A stretch of 64,000 nt of DNA from Paraburkholderia sprentiae WSM5005 (GTDB taxonomy: Bacteria; Pseudomonadota; Gammaproteobacteria; Burkholderiales; Burkholderiaceae), in contig NZ_CP017562.2 of NCBI RefSeq assembly GCF_001865575.2, positions 2,577,337 through 2,641,336 on the forward strand, written 5' to 3'. The first letter of the stretch is position 1. Each line of letters starts with the position of its first letter. The notes under the pieces were generated by a model, which made no database searches, had not been told where the DNA came from, and worked only from the letters and a program-made list of their open reading frames with translations. This document shows positions 37,815 through 47,867 of the stretch, piece after piece. A program made the translations under genes and the position numbers.

Positions 37815-38123
37815 ATGTCACGTCCAAAACAACCTCGGTCCGCGGGACGCGCACGGAATCGTGAGCAGTCCAACGGACGCATCTGGCTTGCCACTGGCAT
37901 TTCGCTGACTGGACTTTGCCTGACATCCGTGGCGTTCGCGGCGGGCAACCTTCCGCAGGGCGGCCATTACGTCGCTGGTACCGGCACGATAGCGGGCGCG
38001 GGCAACAGCCTCGTGATCACCCAACCCGGTTCGGCACGCGGTGTGATCGACTGGAACAGCTTCTCGATCGGCAGGAACAATAGCGTGACGTTCAACAACG
38101 GCGCTCAACGAATCGCTTCATGA
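37815..38123 (+). pseudogene. Truncated filamentous hemagglutinin-like (TpsA) start
   Basis: Only 102 residues: a signal peptide (GRIWLATGISLTGLCLTSVAFA) and the first part of the TPS secretion domain (GAGNSLVITQPGSARGVIDW, FSIGRNNSVTFNNGAQR). Intact TpsA proteins are over 1000 residues and need a TpsB partner; neither is present. The frame stops shortly after FNNGAQRIAS, and the 600 bp downstream are non-coding with a repeat. It is a remnant of a deleted adhesin gene. Confidence 0.85.
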
Positions 38124-38182
38124 GTCACCCGGTTTCAGTGCGTTGATTCAGTTCAGGCGATCGATGCGTTTTCACACGCTCT

Positions 38183-38258
38183 GGGTCGACTTACGACGAT
38201 CATCCGCTGCGGGGCCGGAAGCGGTTCTCCATTCAGCTATCGGACCGGGTTCGGCCAG
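38183..38258 (+). repeat. ~76-bp dispersed repeat, copy A
   Basis: Positions 38183-38258 match 44134-44209 almost base for base (start GGGTCGACTTRCGACGATCA, end CGGACCGGGTTCGGCCAG). The shorter copy at 42083-42113 shares only the last part. The surrounding gap (38124-38724) has no gene that could be supported. Confidence 0.85.
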
Positions 38259-38724
38259 GAACGGTCCTTCCCAATCGGGTCGCGAGCGTCCGCTTGCTCG
38301 CGGCGAGCGGACCTTCGAGGCGCGGCGACTGACGACCGTCGCTGACTCATTCCCGGGCCCACAAGGCGTGGCGCGTCCTCGAGCACTTGAGCCTTCGGTT
38401 TGGAACCATGTTCGTGATTGTGGACCACGTGGTACCGAATGTCGTTCAACGTGATTCAAAGGAAGGTTCGATTTCATCGAACAAGGTCGGGTGCACGTGT
38501 ACTTCCAAATCGCATCGCCTAGAAACGGCGGGTGGCCCGACGCCAAGCGGATTCGGGGGTCAACTGTTTTGTGTATCGCATGGTCTACGATAGATCAAGG
38601 CGATGAGTGCGTTCCCGTCTGACTAACTGGTTCCTGAAGAGAAACTCCGTGGCCGCAAAGCGGAAGCGTTGCGCGGCACGGAGTGAACAAAGTCTTTGGG
38701 CTTTCTTGACCTCAGAGGTATTCC

Positions 38725-39129
38725 ATGCTTCAAGACAGCGACGTCGCAACTCGGATCCCAGCGCAAGACCTCGCTCGCGCAAGATCTTTCTACTCGAGCA
38801 GGCTCGGCCTTGAGCCGGTGGAAGAACGGGCTGGTGGCTTCCGCTACAAATGCGGCAGGGGCTACTTCACACTCTTTCAGTCGTCTGGGTCGGCCTCAGG
38901 GACTCATACACAAATGGCCTGGGAGGTCGATGACATCCAGGCAACCGTTAGTGAGCTGCGACAGCGTGGAGTCGCGTTCGAAGAATACGATCTTCCCGGC
39001 CTCAAAACGATAAACGGGATCGCTGATATAGAAGGGAATTACCCGTCCAAGGGTGGGGTAGGCGAAAGAGCTGCCTGGTTCCGAGATAGCGAGGGCAACC
39101 TGCTCGGCATCGGGCAACCGCTTAAGTGA
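38725..39129 (+). CDS. VOC-family protein
   Basis: A 134-residue protein starting MLQDSDVATRIPAQDLARARSFYSSRLGLEP, a standard VOC N-terminus. It ends ERAAWFRDSEGNLLGIGQ, the second module. Likely a dimeric metal-dependent lyase or binding protein; the substrate is not shown. It is followed by a DUF1428 gene on the same strand after 173 bp. Confidence 0.9.
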   Translation: MLQDSDVATRIPAQDLARARSFYSSRLGLEPVEERAGGFRYKCGRGYFTLFQSSGSASGTHTQMAWEVDDIQATVSELRQRGVAFEEYDLPGLKTINGIADIEGNYPSKGGVGERAAWFRDSEGNLLGIGQPLK

Positions 39130-39302
39130 GCAGGCCGACGCCATGCCTCAAAGCGCCGCTTAGGGTCAAAGCAGGCTATCGGTGCAAGGGAATCGACTAT
39201 TGTCGATTTCTTGACTCCCCGCTCGTCGTGCGTATGGGCGGTCGTGTTGCGATGCGCTGCCGACCGGCACCTATAGTCCGTATGGGAAAAAGGAGATTGC
39301 GA

Positions 39303-39656
39303 ATGACCTACGTCGATGGATTTGTTGTCCCCGTGCCTACAGCCAACCGCGAAGTTTACAGGCAGTTCGCCGAAAGAGCGGCGGCCGTCTTCAAGGAGCA
39401 CGGCGCGTTGAAGGTGATCGAATGCTGGGGAGATGACGTGCCGGAGGGCAAGGTGACGTCGTTTCCAATGGCGATCAAGCGCAAGGATGATGAGACGGTG
39501 GTGTTCTCCTGGGTTGTCTGGCCGTCGCATCAGTCGCGAGACGAAGGAATGAAAGCGGTAATGGCCGACCCGCGGCTGCAACCGGAAAAAGATCCGATGC
39601 CTTTTGACGGTCAGCGGCTAATCTATGGCGGTTTCGAAGTGATCGTCGACGCGTGA
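39303..39656 (+). CDS. DUF1428 (YbaA-like) protein
   Basis: A 117-residue protein starting MTYVDGFVVPVPTANREVYRQF, which is the family signature, and ending DGQRLIYGGFEVIVDA. A strong AAAGGAG box lies just before the ATG at 39303. The fold is a ferredoxin-like alpha/beta barrel (dimeric) with no established activity. A 12-bp stem-loop follows the stop. Confidence 0.92.
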   Translation: MTYVDGFVVPVPTANREVYRQFAERAAAVFKEHGALKVIECWGDDVPEGKVTSFPMAIKRKDDETVVFSWVVWPSHQSRDEGMKAVMADPRLQPEKDPMPFDGQRLIYGGFEVIVDA

Positions 39657-39673
39657 TGGCAGAAAAACATGGA

Positions 39674-39701
39674 GCCGGTTCGCGTTGAGACGCGAACCGG
39701 C
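39674..39701. other. Perfect 12-bp stem-loop after the DUF1428 gene
   Basis: GCCGGTTCGCGT pairs with ACGCGAACCGGC around the loop TGAG. There is no T-run on the plus strand; a CATGTTTTT stretch follows on the minus strand. It probably ends or protects the DUF1428 transcript. The next 500 bp (39702-40206) show no gene. Confidence 0.6.
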
Positions 39702-40206
39702 GCCGCGGCTTGGCATTGAACATCCGCGATGCAACGCGTGAATCTCCTGTCGGACTTACGCTACTCAGGGCAAGCTGTGAAGTCAGGTATCTGGTTAGCA
39801 GCGGACGGTCGCGCGTGACGCATAAGTGACTCCAACGGGTCGTAAGTACGCGTTCGCCGATGTGAGCGTCGCCGCTCCGGATCCGGCTCGGGCGAACGGC
39901 CGGTTAGCACCGTGCAGCCGCCCGATGAGGGACGGTAGCCGAACGTCAGCAATGGCCGAATTGTGCGGGTACCTCGTCCGTCAGGTTCGGGAGTAATTCG
40001 GCCGCTCCAACGGCAGATTTCCCGGCTCGCTGAACGGCAAGTTGTGGCCGAAGGTGCCATTCTTTGAACGATGCCATCAGGCGGATCGTCGGCCAAATCT
40101 GCGATTCGCGAGCCACACGCACTATCGTGACCGACCGCCCGCTTCCGGGAGGCACCCGGCGGTGCCGTGCCAGTGCTTGACCCTACCTGATCGGGATGGA
40201 AAGAGC

Positions 40207-41664
40207 TTAAACGCGGGTAGGTGCGATCGCGGTACGCGGCCGCAGCGTCGCCATGATCAGGTACATGCCGCCGCCGATCGCTACGCCGAAGAACCAGCCA
40301 TATGTATTCCACCAGGCCGGCAGCAGGTTAGTGAAGTTGGGCAGGAAGGTCGAAAACACACTGCCGACCGCCGCCGCGGCCAGCGCGTTGACGTTCCAGC
40401 CGCCTTCGTAGCGATACTCGCCGTGCTCCTGGTAGAGCGCCGCGACGTTGACGTTGCCCTTGGCCACCAGATAGTAGTCCACCAGGATGATCCCCAGCAG
40501 CGGGCCCATCGTGGCGCCGATGGCGTTGACGAAGTGCGCGGCGTTGCCTTCCCACGGCGCAAACGGGTAGAGCACCAGCGCGATGGCTGCGGCGATGAAA
40601 CCGCCCTTCCTGAAGCTGATCTGCCTGGGGAACGTGTTGGAGATGTCGAACGCCGCCGAGACGAAATTGGCCACCACGTTGATGCCTAGCGTGGCGACTG
40701 CGAAGGTCACCGCCGCGATGAGTGCCAGTATCCAGCTATCGAACTTGGCTGAGATCTGCTCGGGGTGCAGCAGCACTTCGCCGTACACCCTGAAGGCGGC
40801 GATGGTGGTGACGCCGGCGACCAGCGAGAACGCAATCAGGTTGACCGGCAGGCCCCACAGATTTCCTTTCTTGACTGCGTCGCGGTTTTTCGCGTAGCGC
40901 GAGAAGTCGCAAAAGTTTAGGTACAGCGCCGCGAAGTAGGTGATCCAGGTCGCGCCTACGGCCATCAGCGCCCAGAACGAGCCGGGTTCGCCGCTGACGC
41001 CGGCGTCCTTGGTCTTCTCGAGCAGCGCGTCCATCGGAATGCCATGCTCGAACGAGAAGCCGCCCGCCTTGACGCACAGGCCGATCGCCAGGATCAGCAT
41101 CGCGATCCACACCGCCGGACCGGCCAGGTCCTGAAATTTGCGCACCGTTTCCATGCCCTTCTGAATGATGAGCAGTTGCAGCGCCCAGACGATGAAGTAG
41201 CAGATCACTTCCAGCCCCGAGTGGCCGAGAAAGTGCGTGCCCTTGTGGAACTCCATCAGGCTGGTGCTGCGGATCAACAGCGCGACTATCGCGCTCGAAG
41301 CCGCTGCTGTCTGCGCGCCGTACCAGAAGCAGGCCACCACGGCGCGCACCAGCGCCGCGAGGTTAGCGCCCCACACGCCGAAAGAGGCGCGCGCAAGCAC
41401 CGGGTATGGCACGCCGGTCTTCTCGCCGGCGTAGCCGATCAGATTCATCAGCGCGAAGATCACGAGTGAGCCGAGCCCGATCGCCAGCACAAAGTTGGTA
41501 AAGCTGCCGCACAGCAAGAACAGGCTGGCGGCGAGGTAGTAGCCCCAGAGGCTGTGCACGTCCGAGGTCCAGACGTTGAAAATGCTAAAGGCACCCCAGT
41601 TGCGCACCCTGGCGGGTGCGAGATCTTCGTTGTAGAGGCCGGGGGAAGGGTTGCGGATTTCCAT
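40207..41664 (-). CDS. NCS1-family permease (cytosine/hydantoin/allantoin type)
   Basis: From ATG 41664 (MEIRNPSPGLYNEDLAPAR), with AAAGGAGACG upstream; 485 residues and twelve membrane spans. The opening YNEDLAPARVRNWGAFSIFNVW matches the Mhp1/PucI group, as does VWTSDVHSLWGY in helix 1. Substrates in the family are nucleobases, hydantoins, allantoin or thiamine. No catabolic gene adjoins it, so its substrate is open. Confidence 0.92.
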   Translation of the reverse strand: MEIRNPSPGLYNEDLAPARVRNWGAFSIFNVWTSDVHSLWGYYLAASLFLLCGSFTNFVLAIGLGSLVIFALMNLIGYAGEKTGVPYPVLARASFGVWGANLAALVRAVVACFWYGAQTAAASSAIVALLIRSTSLMEFHKGTHFLGHSGLEVICYFIVWALQLLIIQKGMETVRKFQDLAGPAVWIAMLILAIGLCVKAGGFSFEHGIPMDALLEKTKDAGVSGEPGSFWALMAVGATWITYFAALYLNFCDFSRYAKNRDAVKKGNLWGLPVNLIAFSLVAGVTTIAAFRVYGEVLLHPEQISAKFDSWILALIAAVTFAVATLGINVVANFVSAAFDISNTFPRQISFRKGGFIAAAIALVLYPFAPWEGNAAHFVNAIGATMGPLLGIILVDYYLVAKGNVNVAALYQEHGEYRYEGGWNVNALAAAAVGSVFSTFLPNFTNLLPAWWNTYGWFFGVAIGGGMYLIMATLRPRTAIAPTRV

Positions 41665-42321
41665 CTGTCGTCTCCTTTGAGTTCGTGGAAATGAGGAACC
41701 ACCGCCAGACGACCTTGGGCGGCGATGCCCCCGCGTCTGAAGCAAGCTCGTATGCAAGAACTGTATGTACTTTGCGGCACAGCTCTGAATGGGTTAACCC
41801 TAATCGAGTGGCATGTCGGCGCAAGCCAACAATCCGATCCCACGCACAATGAGCGCAATCGCAAATGCGTCGTTGTTGTCCATGTGACCGCGCAAATCAA
41901 TAAAATTGCGCGACGCTTACCGTTGCTGCGTCCCGCTCGCAATCTGTGTGATTGACCTCCGATGGTCCCGCATCGGGCGACAGCTGGCGTTCGTCAGTTC
42001 AGATGCGATCTCAAATGGCAGAAGTGGATCGGGTGCCGCCGAACGCAACCGGCGGTGCTCAGCCCCTCACCGAAGTTTGCTGTCGGACCGGGTTCGGCCA
42101 GTTGCTGACGTTCAGCGCGGTGGGACGAGAGGCAGCTTAATCCCGCATTGCGGCCACCCAAGGCTGGGCTTTAAATGACGACTGAGGTCGATCAATGAAC
42201 CATTCGACCGTGCACTAATATGCGCTCACGCTCGTGCCTGCACTGCGGAGGAAAGCGATTCGGGAGCGTAATCGTTCGGTGTGCAAGAATTGGTGCGCAT
42301 CGAGGCGCGAGGAGCTAGAGC
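41665..42321. other. Non-coding gap with repeat copy C
   Basis: A gap of 657 bp between the NCS1 permease and the cyclase gene. The only recognised element is 42083-42113, which matches the end of the dispersed repeat (38183, 44134) and continues like copy B (GTTGCKGACGTTC). Confidence 0.55.
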
Positions 42322-44018
42322 ATGTCACACGTTCCCTACCTCCGATGGTTGCGGCCGGCCGGTGTGCGATCGGTCCGGCTGACTACCGGACTGGTGATGT
42401 TCACCTACGTAGGCACGCATCTTCTGAATCACGCGCTGGGGAATATCTCGCTCGCATGGCTGGAGCGTGATCTGCTTGTGCAGAAGTACGTCTGGCAGGG
42501 ATGGCTTGGAACGTTCGTTCTGTACAGCGCGCTCGTGTCGCATTTCTTCCTGGGTCTGTGGGCTCTGTACGAACGGCGCTCGTTGCACTGGACTCCCGGT
42601 GAGGTTGCGCAACTCGTTCTCGGCTTGTGCATACCGCCGCTGCTAGCCAACCATCTTGCAAATACGCGGGTCGCCTTTGCCGAGTTCGGCCTGAACAAGG
42701 GCTACGCGCAGGAACTGTACTCGTTCTGGATCGATTCACCGTTCTTTGGCGGTGTGCAGTTGACGCTGTTGGTGGTCGCCTGGCTGCATGGGTGTTACGG
42801 CATCTGGTTTTGGTTGCGATTGAAACCATGGTTCGGAGCGTGGCGGAGCTTGCTGCTCTGCGCTGCCGTCCTGCTCCCGGTGCTCGCGCTGCTAGGCTTC
42901 TTGCAGGGCGGACGGGAAGTGATCGCGCTCGCGCGAGACCTGTCTGGCGCGCCGCGGCGACACGGCCGACGATCGTCGGAACGAGACCGCAAAAACTTTG
43001 GCTCGCTGAGCTGCGCAATGACTTTTTGCTCTTCGATGGCGGTGCGCTGCTGCTGGTGCTTGCCGCGCGGCTGGTGCGCACGGTGCGGGAACGCCAAATC
43101 GGGCGCTTCAGCGTTCTGTATCCAGACGGGCGAAAAGCATTTGCGCCGCGCGGATTTTCGGTGCTCGAGGCTAGCCGCATGGCCGGTGTTCCGCATGCCA
43201 GCATCTGCGGCGGGCGAGCCCGATGCACGTTGTGCCGGGTACGCGTGCTCAGCGATGTTCCGCTGCCAGCGCCTGCCGAAGCGGAGCGTCGCGTTCTGGA
43301 GCGGCTGGGGGCTGATTCGCAGACAGTGCGCCTCGCCTGCCAACTGCGACCGGCCCATGATCTCACCGTGTGGCCAATGGTGCCTCCGGCAACATCGACT
43401 GCCTTCTTGCAACGGCGCCAGCGGGACGTTATGCCGCAAGAGCGATTCGCGGCGTTCATGTTCGTGGATATGCGGGATTCCACGAGGCTTGCGGCGGCAC
43501 AGTTACCGTTCGACACCATATTCTTGGCCAGCCGCTTCCTGAGTGCGGTCAGCTCTGCCGTAGTCCAGGCGGGCGGCCTGCCAAATCAGTTCATGGGGGA
43601 CGCAGTGCTCGCCATATTTGGCTTAAGCAGCGAGCCGTCAACCGCCTGTCGTCAGGCTCTCAGCGCCGTGCCGCTGGTGGCAGCCAATATTGACGAGCTC
43701 AGCGCTGTGCTGGAGCAGCAGCTTCAGACGAAAATTCGGTTTGGAATCGGATTGCATTGCGGCCGGGCGGTGATGGGTGAGATTGGTTTTCGCGAGCACG
43801 TCACATTCACTGCAATTGGTGACCCGTTGAACGTGGCCTCGAGACTTGAGCAGTTGACAAAGGAGATCGCTTGCGAGGCGATCGTCTCAGAACGGGTCTT
43901 CCAGCATGCGGGCGTTCCCGCCGCAGGCCTGCCGCAGCTTGCCGCGCGCTTGAGAGGCCGCGATGACATGCTGCCCGTCCGCGTGCTGTCCAAGGCGGCG
44001 CAGATGCCTCGGGCCTGA
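42322..44018 (+). pseudogene. Membrane-anchored, ferredoxin-containing adenylate/guanylate cyclase, frameshifted
   Basis: The N-terminal frame (ATG 42322, MSHVPYLRWLRPAGVRS) encodes about five membrane spans (FTYVGTHLLNHALGN) up to REVIALARD. Another frame then continues the family sequence as PVWRAAATRPTIVG to 44018. It has a [2Fe-2S] ferredoxin motif CGGRARCTLCRV with a fourth Cys in RLACQLRP, then a class III cyclase domain with both metal aspartates (FMFVDMRDSTRLA, FMGDAVLAIFG). One base is missing near 42938-42943, with no long homopolymer. If real, the gene is dead or yields a membrane fragment only. Confidence 0.85.
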
Positions 44019-44133
44019 CTACGCCCGCGGCGCCACGCTCACAGACTGCGTAGTGTCGCTTGACGCGTCCGAGACGAAGGCCACCGTATTAGCGCGAAAG
44101 CGGCCCTTTGCACCCCCCCTGACCGACCGCATC

Positions 44134-44209
44134 GGGTCGACTTGCGACGATCATCCGCTGCGGGCCGGCAAACGGTTCTCAATTCAGCTATCGGACCGGG
44201 TTCGGCCAG
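44134..44209 (+). repeat. ~76-bp dispersed repeat, copy B
   Basis: Nearly identical to 38183-38258, about 6 kb away in the same direction, with only scattered changes. It lies in the gap between the cyclase and the SnoaL-like gene. Confidence 0.85.
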
Positions 44210-44338
44210 TTGCGGACGTTCGCGAGAGGCCGCTTTCAGGAGCCCCTCAGAACGAGTCGTCGTTCACCAGCGAATGGTGCGGCGGCATCCGCGCGAGCCG
44301 GGCGTCTCGCGCACCGGCTCAGGGCGCGTGCGGCGCCC

Positions 44339-44743
44339 TCACCGTCGATGCGCCGCCGCTTCAGCCGCGGTATCGTGGTACTCGGTAAACTTCGTGACCT
44401 TTCCGTTTTCGATCGTGAACACGTGCGCCCACTCGTCCTCGTACGTGCTCCCGGTCGAATGGACATGCCAGCGCTGCGTGCCGAGCACGACGACCGTGTC
44501 GCCACTGGCGATGAACTCGAGCGGCTCGAACCGTTCCGCGGTCTGCGTCGATGCAAGGATCCCGAAGAACGCCGCGACCTCCTGCGGCCCATGTCTTCTG
44601 CCGACGAACGGAATGATGTCCGTCGGCCCCGGTATGAACCAGTCGACGTTTTCGGAGAGCGTCTGCAGCACGCCGTCGATATCGGCCCTGCCGAACGCCG
44701 CGTACGCCTGCTGCACCAGTTGCGCGTTGCTTTGCTCGCTCAT
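44339..44743 (-). CDS. SnoaL/NTF2-like protein
   Basis: From ATG 44743 (MSEQSNAQLVQQAYAAFGRAD), with GGAGGGG upstream, 134 residues. It has the cone-like NTF2 fold pattern: N-terminal helix VQQAYAAFGRADIDGVLQTL, then SENVDWFIPGP and a strand-rich end with WAHVFTIENGKVTKFTEYHD. Such proteins are small hydrolases, isomerases or ligand binders; activity is not evident. It marks the return to high-GC sequence. Confidence 0.9.
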   Translation of the reverse strand: MSEQSNAQLVQQAYAAFGRADIDGVLQTLSENVDWFIPGPTDIIPFVGRRHGPQEVAAFFGILASTQTAERFEPLEFIASGDTVVVLGTQRWHVHSTGSTYEDEWAHVFTIENGKVTKFTEYHDTAAEAAAHRR

Positions 44744-44898
44744 CGTCCCCTCCGTCATCGCCGGTTCGCGGCCTTGCGCTGCGGAGTTAGGGCCGCAGAC
44801 AATTCATCATAGTCGAACCGTCGGGCGACACACGATAGATTCGCGGGCGATCGAGCGATCAATCAACGTTGATTTGATATGAGCAAACCGAGACTCCA

Positions 44899-45096
44899 CT
44901 ATCCTGCCGCCACGATCACATGCGCCTGAATTTTGCCGGCTACCGGCCCTTCGCCATGGCGGTTGGCAACCGCCTCCGTCGCTCGGTCCGTAGCGAGCTG
45001 AAGCAAGCCGGCTTCGCGCGCCTCGATTTCGTTGCGCAGCGGCGTGCCCAGGCAATAGGCGGTGGCGGCGTCGCGTGCCGAAGGATTCGCCGACAT
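44899..45096 (-). CDS. Doubtful short protein
   Basis: A 65-residue frame from ATG 45096 (MSANPSARDAATAYCLGTPL) with balanced composition (LRNEIEAREAGLLQLATDRA) that could be a small helical protein. The frame is open further upstream to 45252, but that part is less convincing. No family recognised, and the ribosome site is weak. Confidence 0.35.
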   Translation of the reverse strand: MSANPSARDAATAYCLGTPLRNEIEAREAGLLQLATDRATEAVANRHGEGPVAGKIQAHVIVAAG

Positions 45097-45269
45097 GGAG
45101 ATCGAGACACGCGAAAAGGTGAGTTGCGCGACTCTTTCGGCAAGTGAACGGCGATGTGCGGGAAGCAGCTTGGCGTGACGCAGATGCAATATCGCGAGCG
45201 TTTTCGTCCGGCCTGAACACGGCGTGAGAAAATCGCCGACTCTGCTAGCCAACGATCACAAGGAACGAC

Positions 45270-46028
45270 ATGCCTTCCTCCTTTCCGATTCGCGCGATCG
45301 TCACGGGCCATACGCGTGGTCTGGGCGCGGCGCTCGCCGAACAATTGCTCGCGCGCAACGTCACGGTGCTGGGTCTGTCGCGCTCGCGGCATGCCGAGCT
45401 GAAGGCGCGCTTTGCCGCGCAGCTCGAAGAGATCGAGCTGCCGCTGGCCGAGCCCGCGCGCGTCGCACAATGGATCGGCTCGGACGCATTGAGCAACTTC
45501 GTGCGCGGCGCGCAGACCGTGCTGCTGATCAACAACGCGGGCATGGTGCAGCCGATCGGGCCCATCGAAGGACAGGACGCGGTGAACGTCGCGGACGCGG
45601 TAAGCCTGAACGTCGCGACGCCGCTGATGCTCGCGAGCGCTGTTGCCGCCGCGGCCGCCGATGCGACCGACCGGCGCATCGTGCACATCTCGAGCGGCGC
45701 AGCGCGCAATGCCTATCCGGGCTGGAGCATCTACTGCGCGACGAAGGCCGCGCTCGATCATCACGCGCGCGCCGTCGCGCTCGACGCGAATCGCGGGCTG
45801 CGCATCTGCAGCCTCGCACCGGGCGTGATCGATACGGACATGCAAGCGCAGATTCGCGGCAGCGGCGAAGAACAATTCCCGATGCGTGCGCGCTTCGAAA
45901 ACCTGAAGCGCAACGGCCAACTGTCCACGCCCGAGCAATCCGCGGCGCAGCTGATCGACTACGCGCTCAGCGATGCGTTCGGGCAAATGCCGGTCGCGGA
46001 CATTCGCGAGATCGCGAAATCGGCCTGA
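45270..46028 (+). CDS. Short-chain dehydrogenase/reductase
   Basis: A 252-residue Rossmann-fold enzyme. The nucleotide loop is VTGHTRGLGAALAEQLL (G-x-x-x-G-x-G), followed by LLINNAGMVQPIG, catalytic Ser in IVHISSGAARNAYPGW and YCATK with Tyr and Lys, then LAPGVIDTDMQAQIR. The loop with Arg after G-x-x suggests NADP(H). Relatives include sepiapterin-reductase-like proteins. Single gene, with the 46-kb repeat cluster starting 28 bp after its stop. Confidence 0.93.
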   Translation: MPSSFPIRAIVTGHTRGLGAALAEQLLARNVTVLGLSRSRHAELKARFAAQLEEIELPLAEPARVAQWIGSDALSNFVRGAQTVLLINNAGMVQPIGPIEGQDAVNVADAVSLNVATPLMLASAVAAAAADATDRRIVHISSGAARNAYPGWSIYCATKAALDHHARAVALDANRGLRICSLAPGVIDTDMQAQIRGSGEEQFPMRARFENLKRNGQLSTPEQSAAQLIDYALSDAFGQMPVADIREIAKSA

Positions 46029-46056
46029 GCGGGCAATTGCTGCCGGGTTTTTGCGC

Positions 46057-46821
46057 TCCCGAAAATCCTCACCTCAGGCATGGAGCAGTGGCGGATCGGC
46101 GTCAGATACGGCCGCCATTGCTCCCGAAAAACCTCACCTTTGCGGGGGAAAGAGCGCTGGAAGGCATGTTTCGGGGCGCGCGTTGCTGCTCTCGCACACC
46201 GCTCCCGAAAGTTCTCACCTTTGATTGAACGCGGCCGGTTCGCTTCGCCAATACCGGCCGCGTATGCGGCAGATCGCCTGGACATTCAACGACTTACGTT
46301 ACGCGACCGGCGACCAGTCAGTGCGGCGGCTGCAATGATCGCGACTGCTCAAAGCGCGCTTTGCACGCCAACAATGCATGCGGCCGACAGCACAGCATCG
46401 ACGGCTCCCGAAAATCCTCACCTATGGCTAACGGGCGGACGTGCGCGCATTCCCGTGAGGCTCTTGCCGTGCGGTTTGTTCCATGCCTGGGCGTGGCCGG
46501 CTAGTTGTAAAAGAGCCCCCGCGCGCGGCCCCCGAAAACACTCACCTTTCGCGCAACGCAACCGCCGCGCACGCCCGATCGGCATGTGCTTTAGCCCATG
46601 TACCGCGACGACGTTCTTCATCACGTCGACGATCGCCGTTCTGCGCTGCGCGGGCAGATGGGCGAAAAACGCGTCGTCATGGTGATCGATTAGTTTCCGA
46701 GGAAACATCCGCGACTTGCCGCGCCGTGCAGACGTCTCCCGAATTCCCTCACCTTCAATTCTGAAGTGCGCGCACAGGTGCGCATATTCTCACCTCGGCG
46801 GCTCCCGGACGTTCTCACCTA
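46057..46821 (-). repeat. Cluster of seven 19-bp motifs (minus orientation)
   Basis: On the plus strand each copy reads TCCCGAAAANCCTCACCTN or close. Copies are at 46057-46075, 46122-46140, 46203-46221, 46406-46424, 46530-46548 (first base C), 46737-46755 and 46803-46821. A degenerate one is at 46778-46796. Spacing varies from 65 to 207 bp, so this is not a tandem array. The 939-bp gap between the SDR and BON genes holds no other recognised feature. Confidence 0.9.
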
Positions 46822-46967
46822 TCGGTATTAACGCGTGCGCCGCAGAATATAATCGGAGCCGACGGTCGATTGATCGTTGCGAGGCGGCAGTGCGTTGCAC
46901 CGCCTGTTCTCCACTGGCTTCACGCGGCTCGAACGGCAGTTTCTGACAAACCGGCGAAGGAGGAAGA

Positions 46968-47348
46968 ATGAAAACAAACGGCGCGAGCAGAATTCTTGGC
47001 GCAATGATCGCGATGGCCATCGCGAGTTGCGCGACCTATGCAAACGCGCAGACGGGCGGCATGCCGAGCGACGCGTCGATGCAAAGGCAGGCGGCCCCCG
47101 CGGCTTCGAACCGGAACGACAACCGGACCGACAGCGCCATTGTCCGCGACGTCCGCCGCGCATTCACGCGCACGACGAACCTCAATGCGGCGAACATTCA
47201 TGTCGACGCGCGCCACGGCATCGTCACGCTGACCGGCACGGTGCCGCGGGAATCGCAAGTTGCGCGAGCCGGCAACGCCGCGCGATCAGTTCGCGGCGTC
47301 AGGAGCGTGCATAACCGGCTCACCGTGCGTCGGCACGCCAGTCAGTGA
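46968..47348 (+). CDS. Secreted BON-domain protein
   Basis: A 126-residue protein with a signal peptide (MKTNGASRILGAMIAMAIAS, cleavage after ANA-Q). A low-complexity linker is followed by one BON domain (about 55-122: DSAIVRDVRRAFTRTTNLNA, VDARHGIVTLTGTVPRESQV, VRGVRSVHNRLTV). BON domains bind phospholipid membranes in the periplasm and help envelope stability under stress. A strong GAAGGAGG box precedes the ATG. Single gene. Confidence 0.9.
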   Translation: MKTNGASRILGAMIAMAIASCATYANAQTGGMPSDASMQRQAAPAASNRNDNRTDSAIVRDVRRAFTRTTNLNAANIHVDARHGIVTLTGTVPRESQVARAGNAARSVRGVRSVHNRLTVRRHASQ

Positions 47349-47867
47349 ACACGGCGTGGCGGCATCGGTCGGATGGATCGATGCCGCCTGTTCGAGTTTG
47401 TCCTTCCATCGGCTTCGACCCGCACGTCGTTCAGCGTGCGCAGCGTCGCGCGGTGCACGTTTTTTCTGCTCTGCTTAAGAAACAGGTTGACCTCGACGGA
47501 AGGCGACTCCTAGAATTCAAGCATCATCACCCATGGGGCTCACGCCTTGGACACCTGCAGTAGCCGACTTTCGAAAAGATTCGCTGCCTGACTGGCAGGA
47601 CGTCCGCGCTCTCTTCATTAGCCGCCGTCTTGCCAGCAGGCAGACGGTGCGCGCCGCAGTCTCTCTCCCCGTGCACCTAACGTAACGTCGTATCCGCATG
47701 ACAGGAACGCCGCGTTCGAACGCGTCCGTCTGTTGATACGGCGTCGCATCGCGAGCCTGGCGCTCGCGTGGATTAACATGTGCGTAGCGAACGTGGGTGG
47801 CGAACCTGCACAGTCAACGCATCGAACGCTCGAGCGCAGCACCCGCTAACACCGACAAGGAGCCGCC

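Noticed and set aside
42599..42618. GGTGAGGTTGCGCAACT in the cyclase gene as a motif copy
   Set aside because: It lacks the second half and is in coding sequence.
26822..44338. tRNA-anchored genomic island with its own integrase
   Set aside because: No tRNA, integrase or transposase was found at either end; the recombinase at 59.8 kb is 15 kb away and linked to the origin-like region.
45116..45134. AAGGTGAGTTGCGCGACTC as a motif copy
   Set aside because: It lacks the CGGGA half completely.
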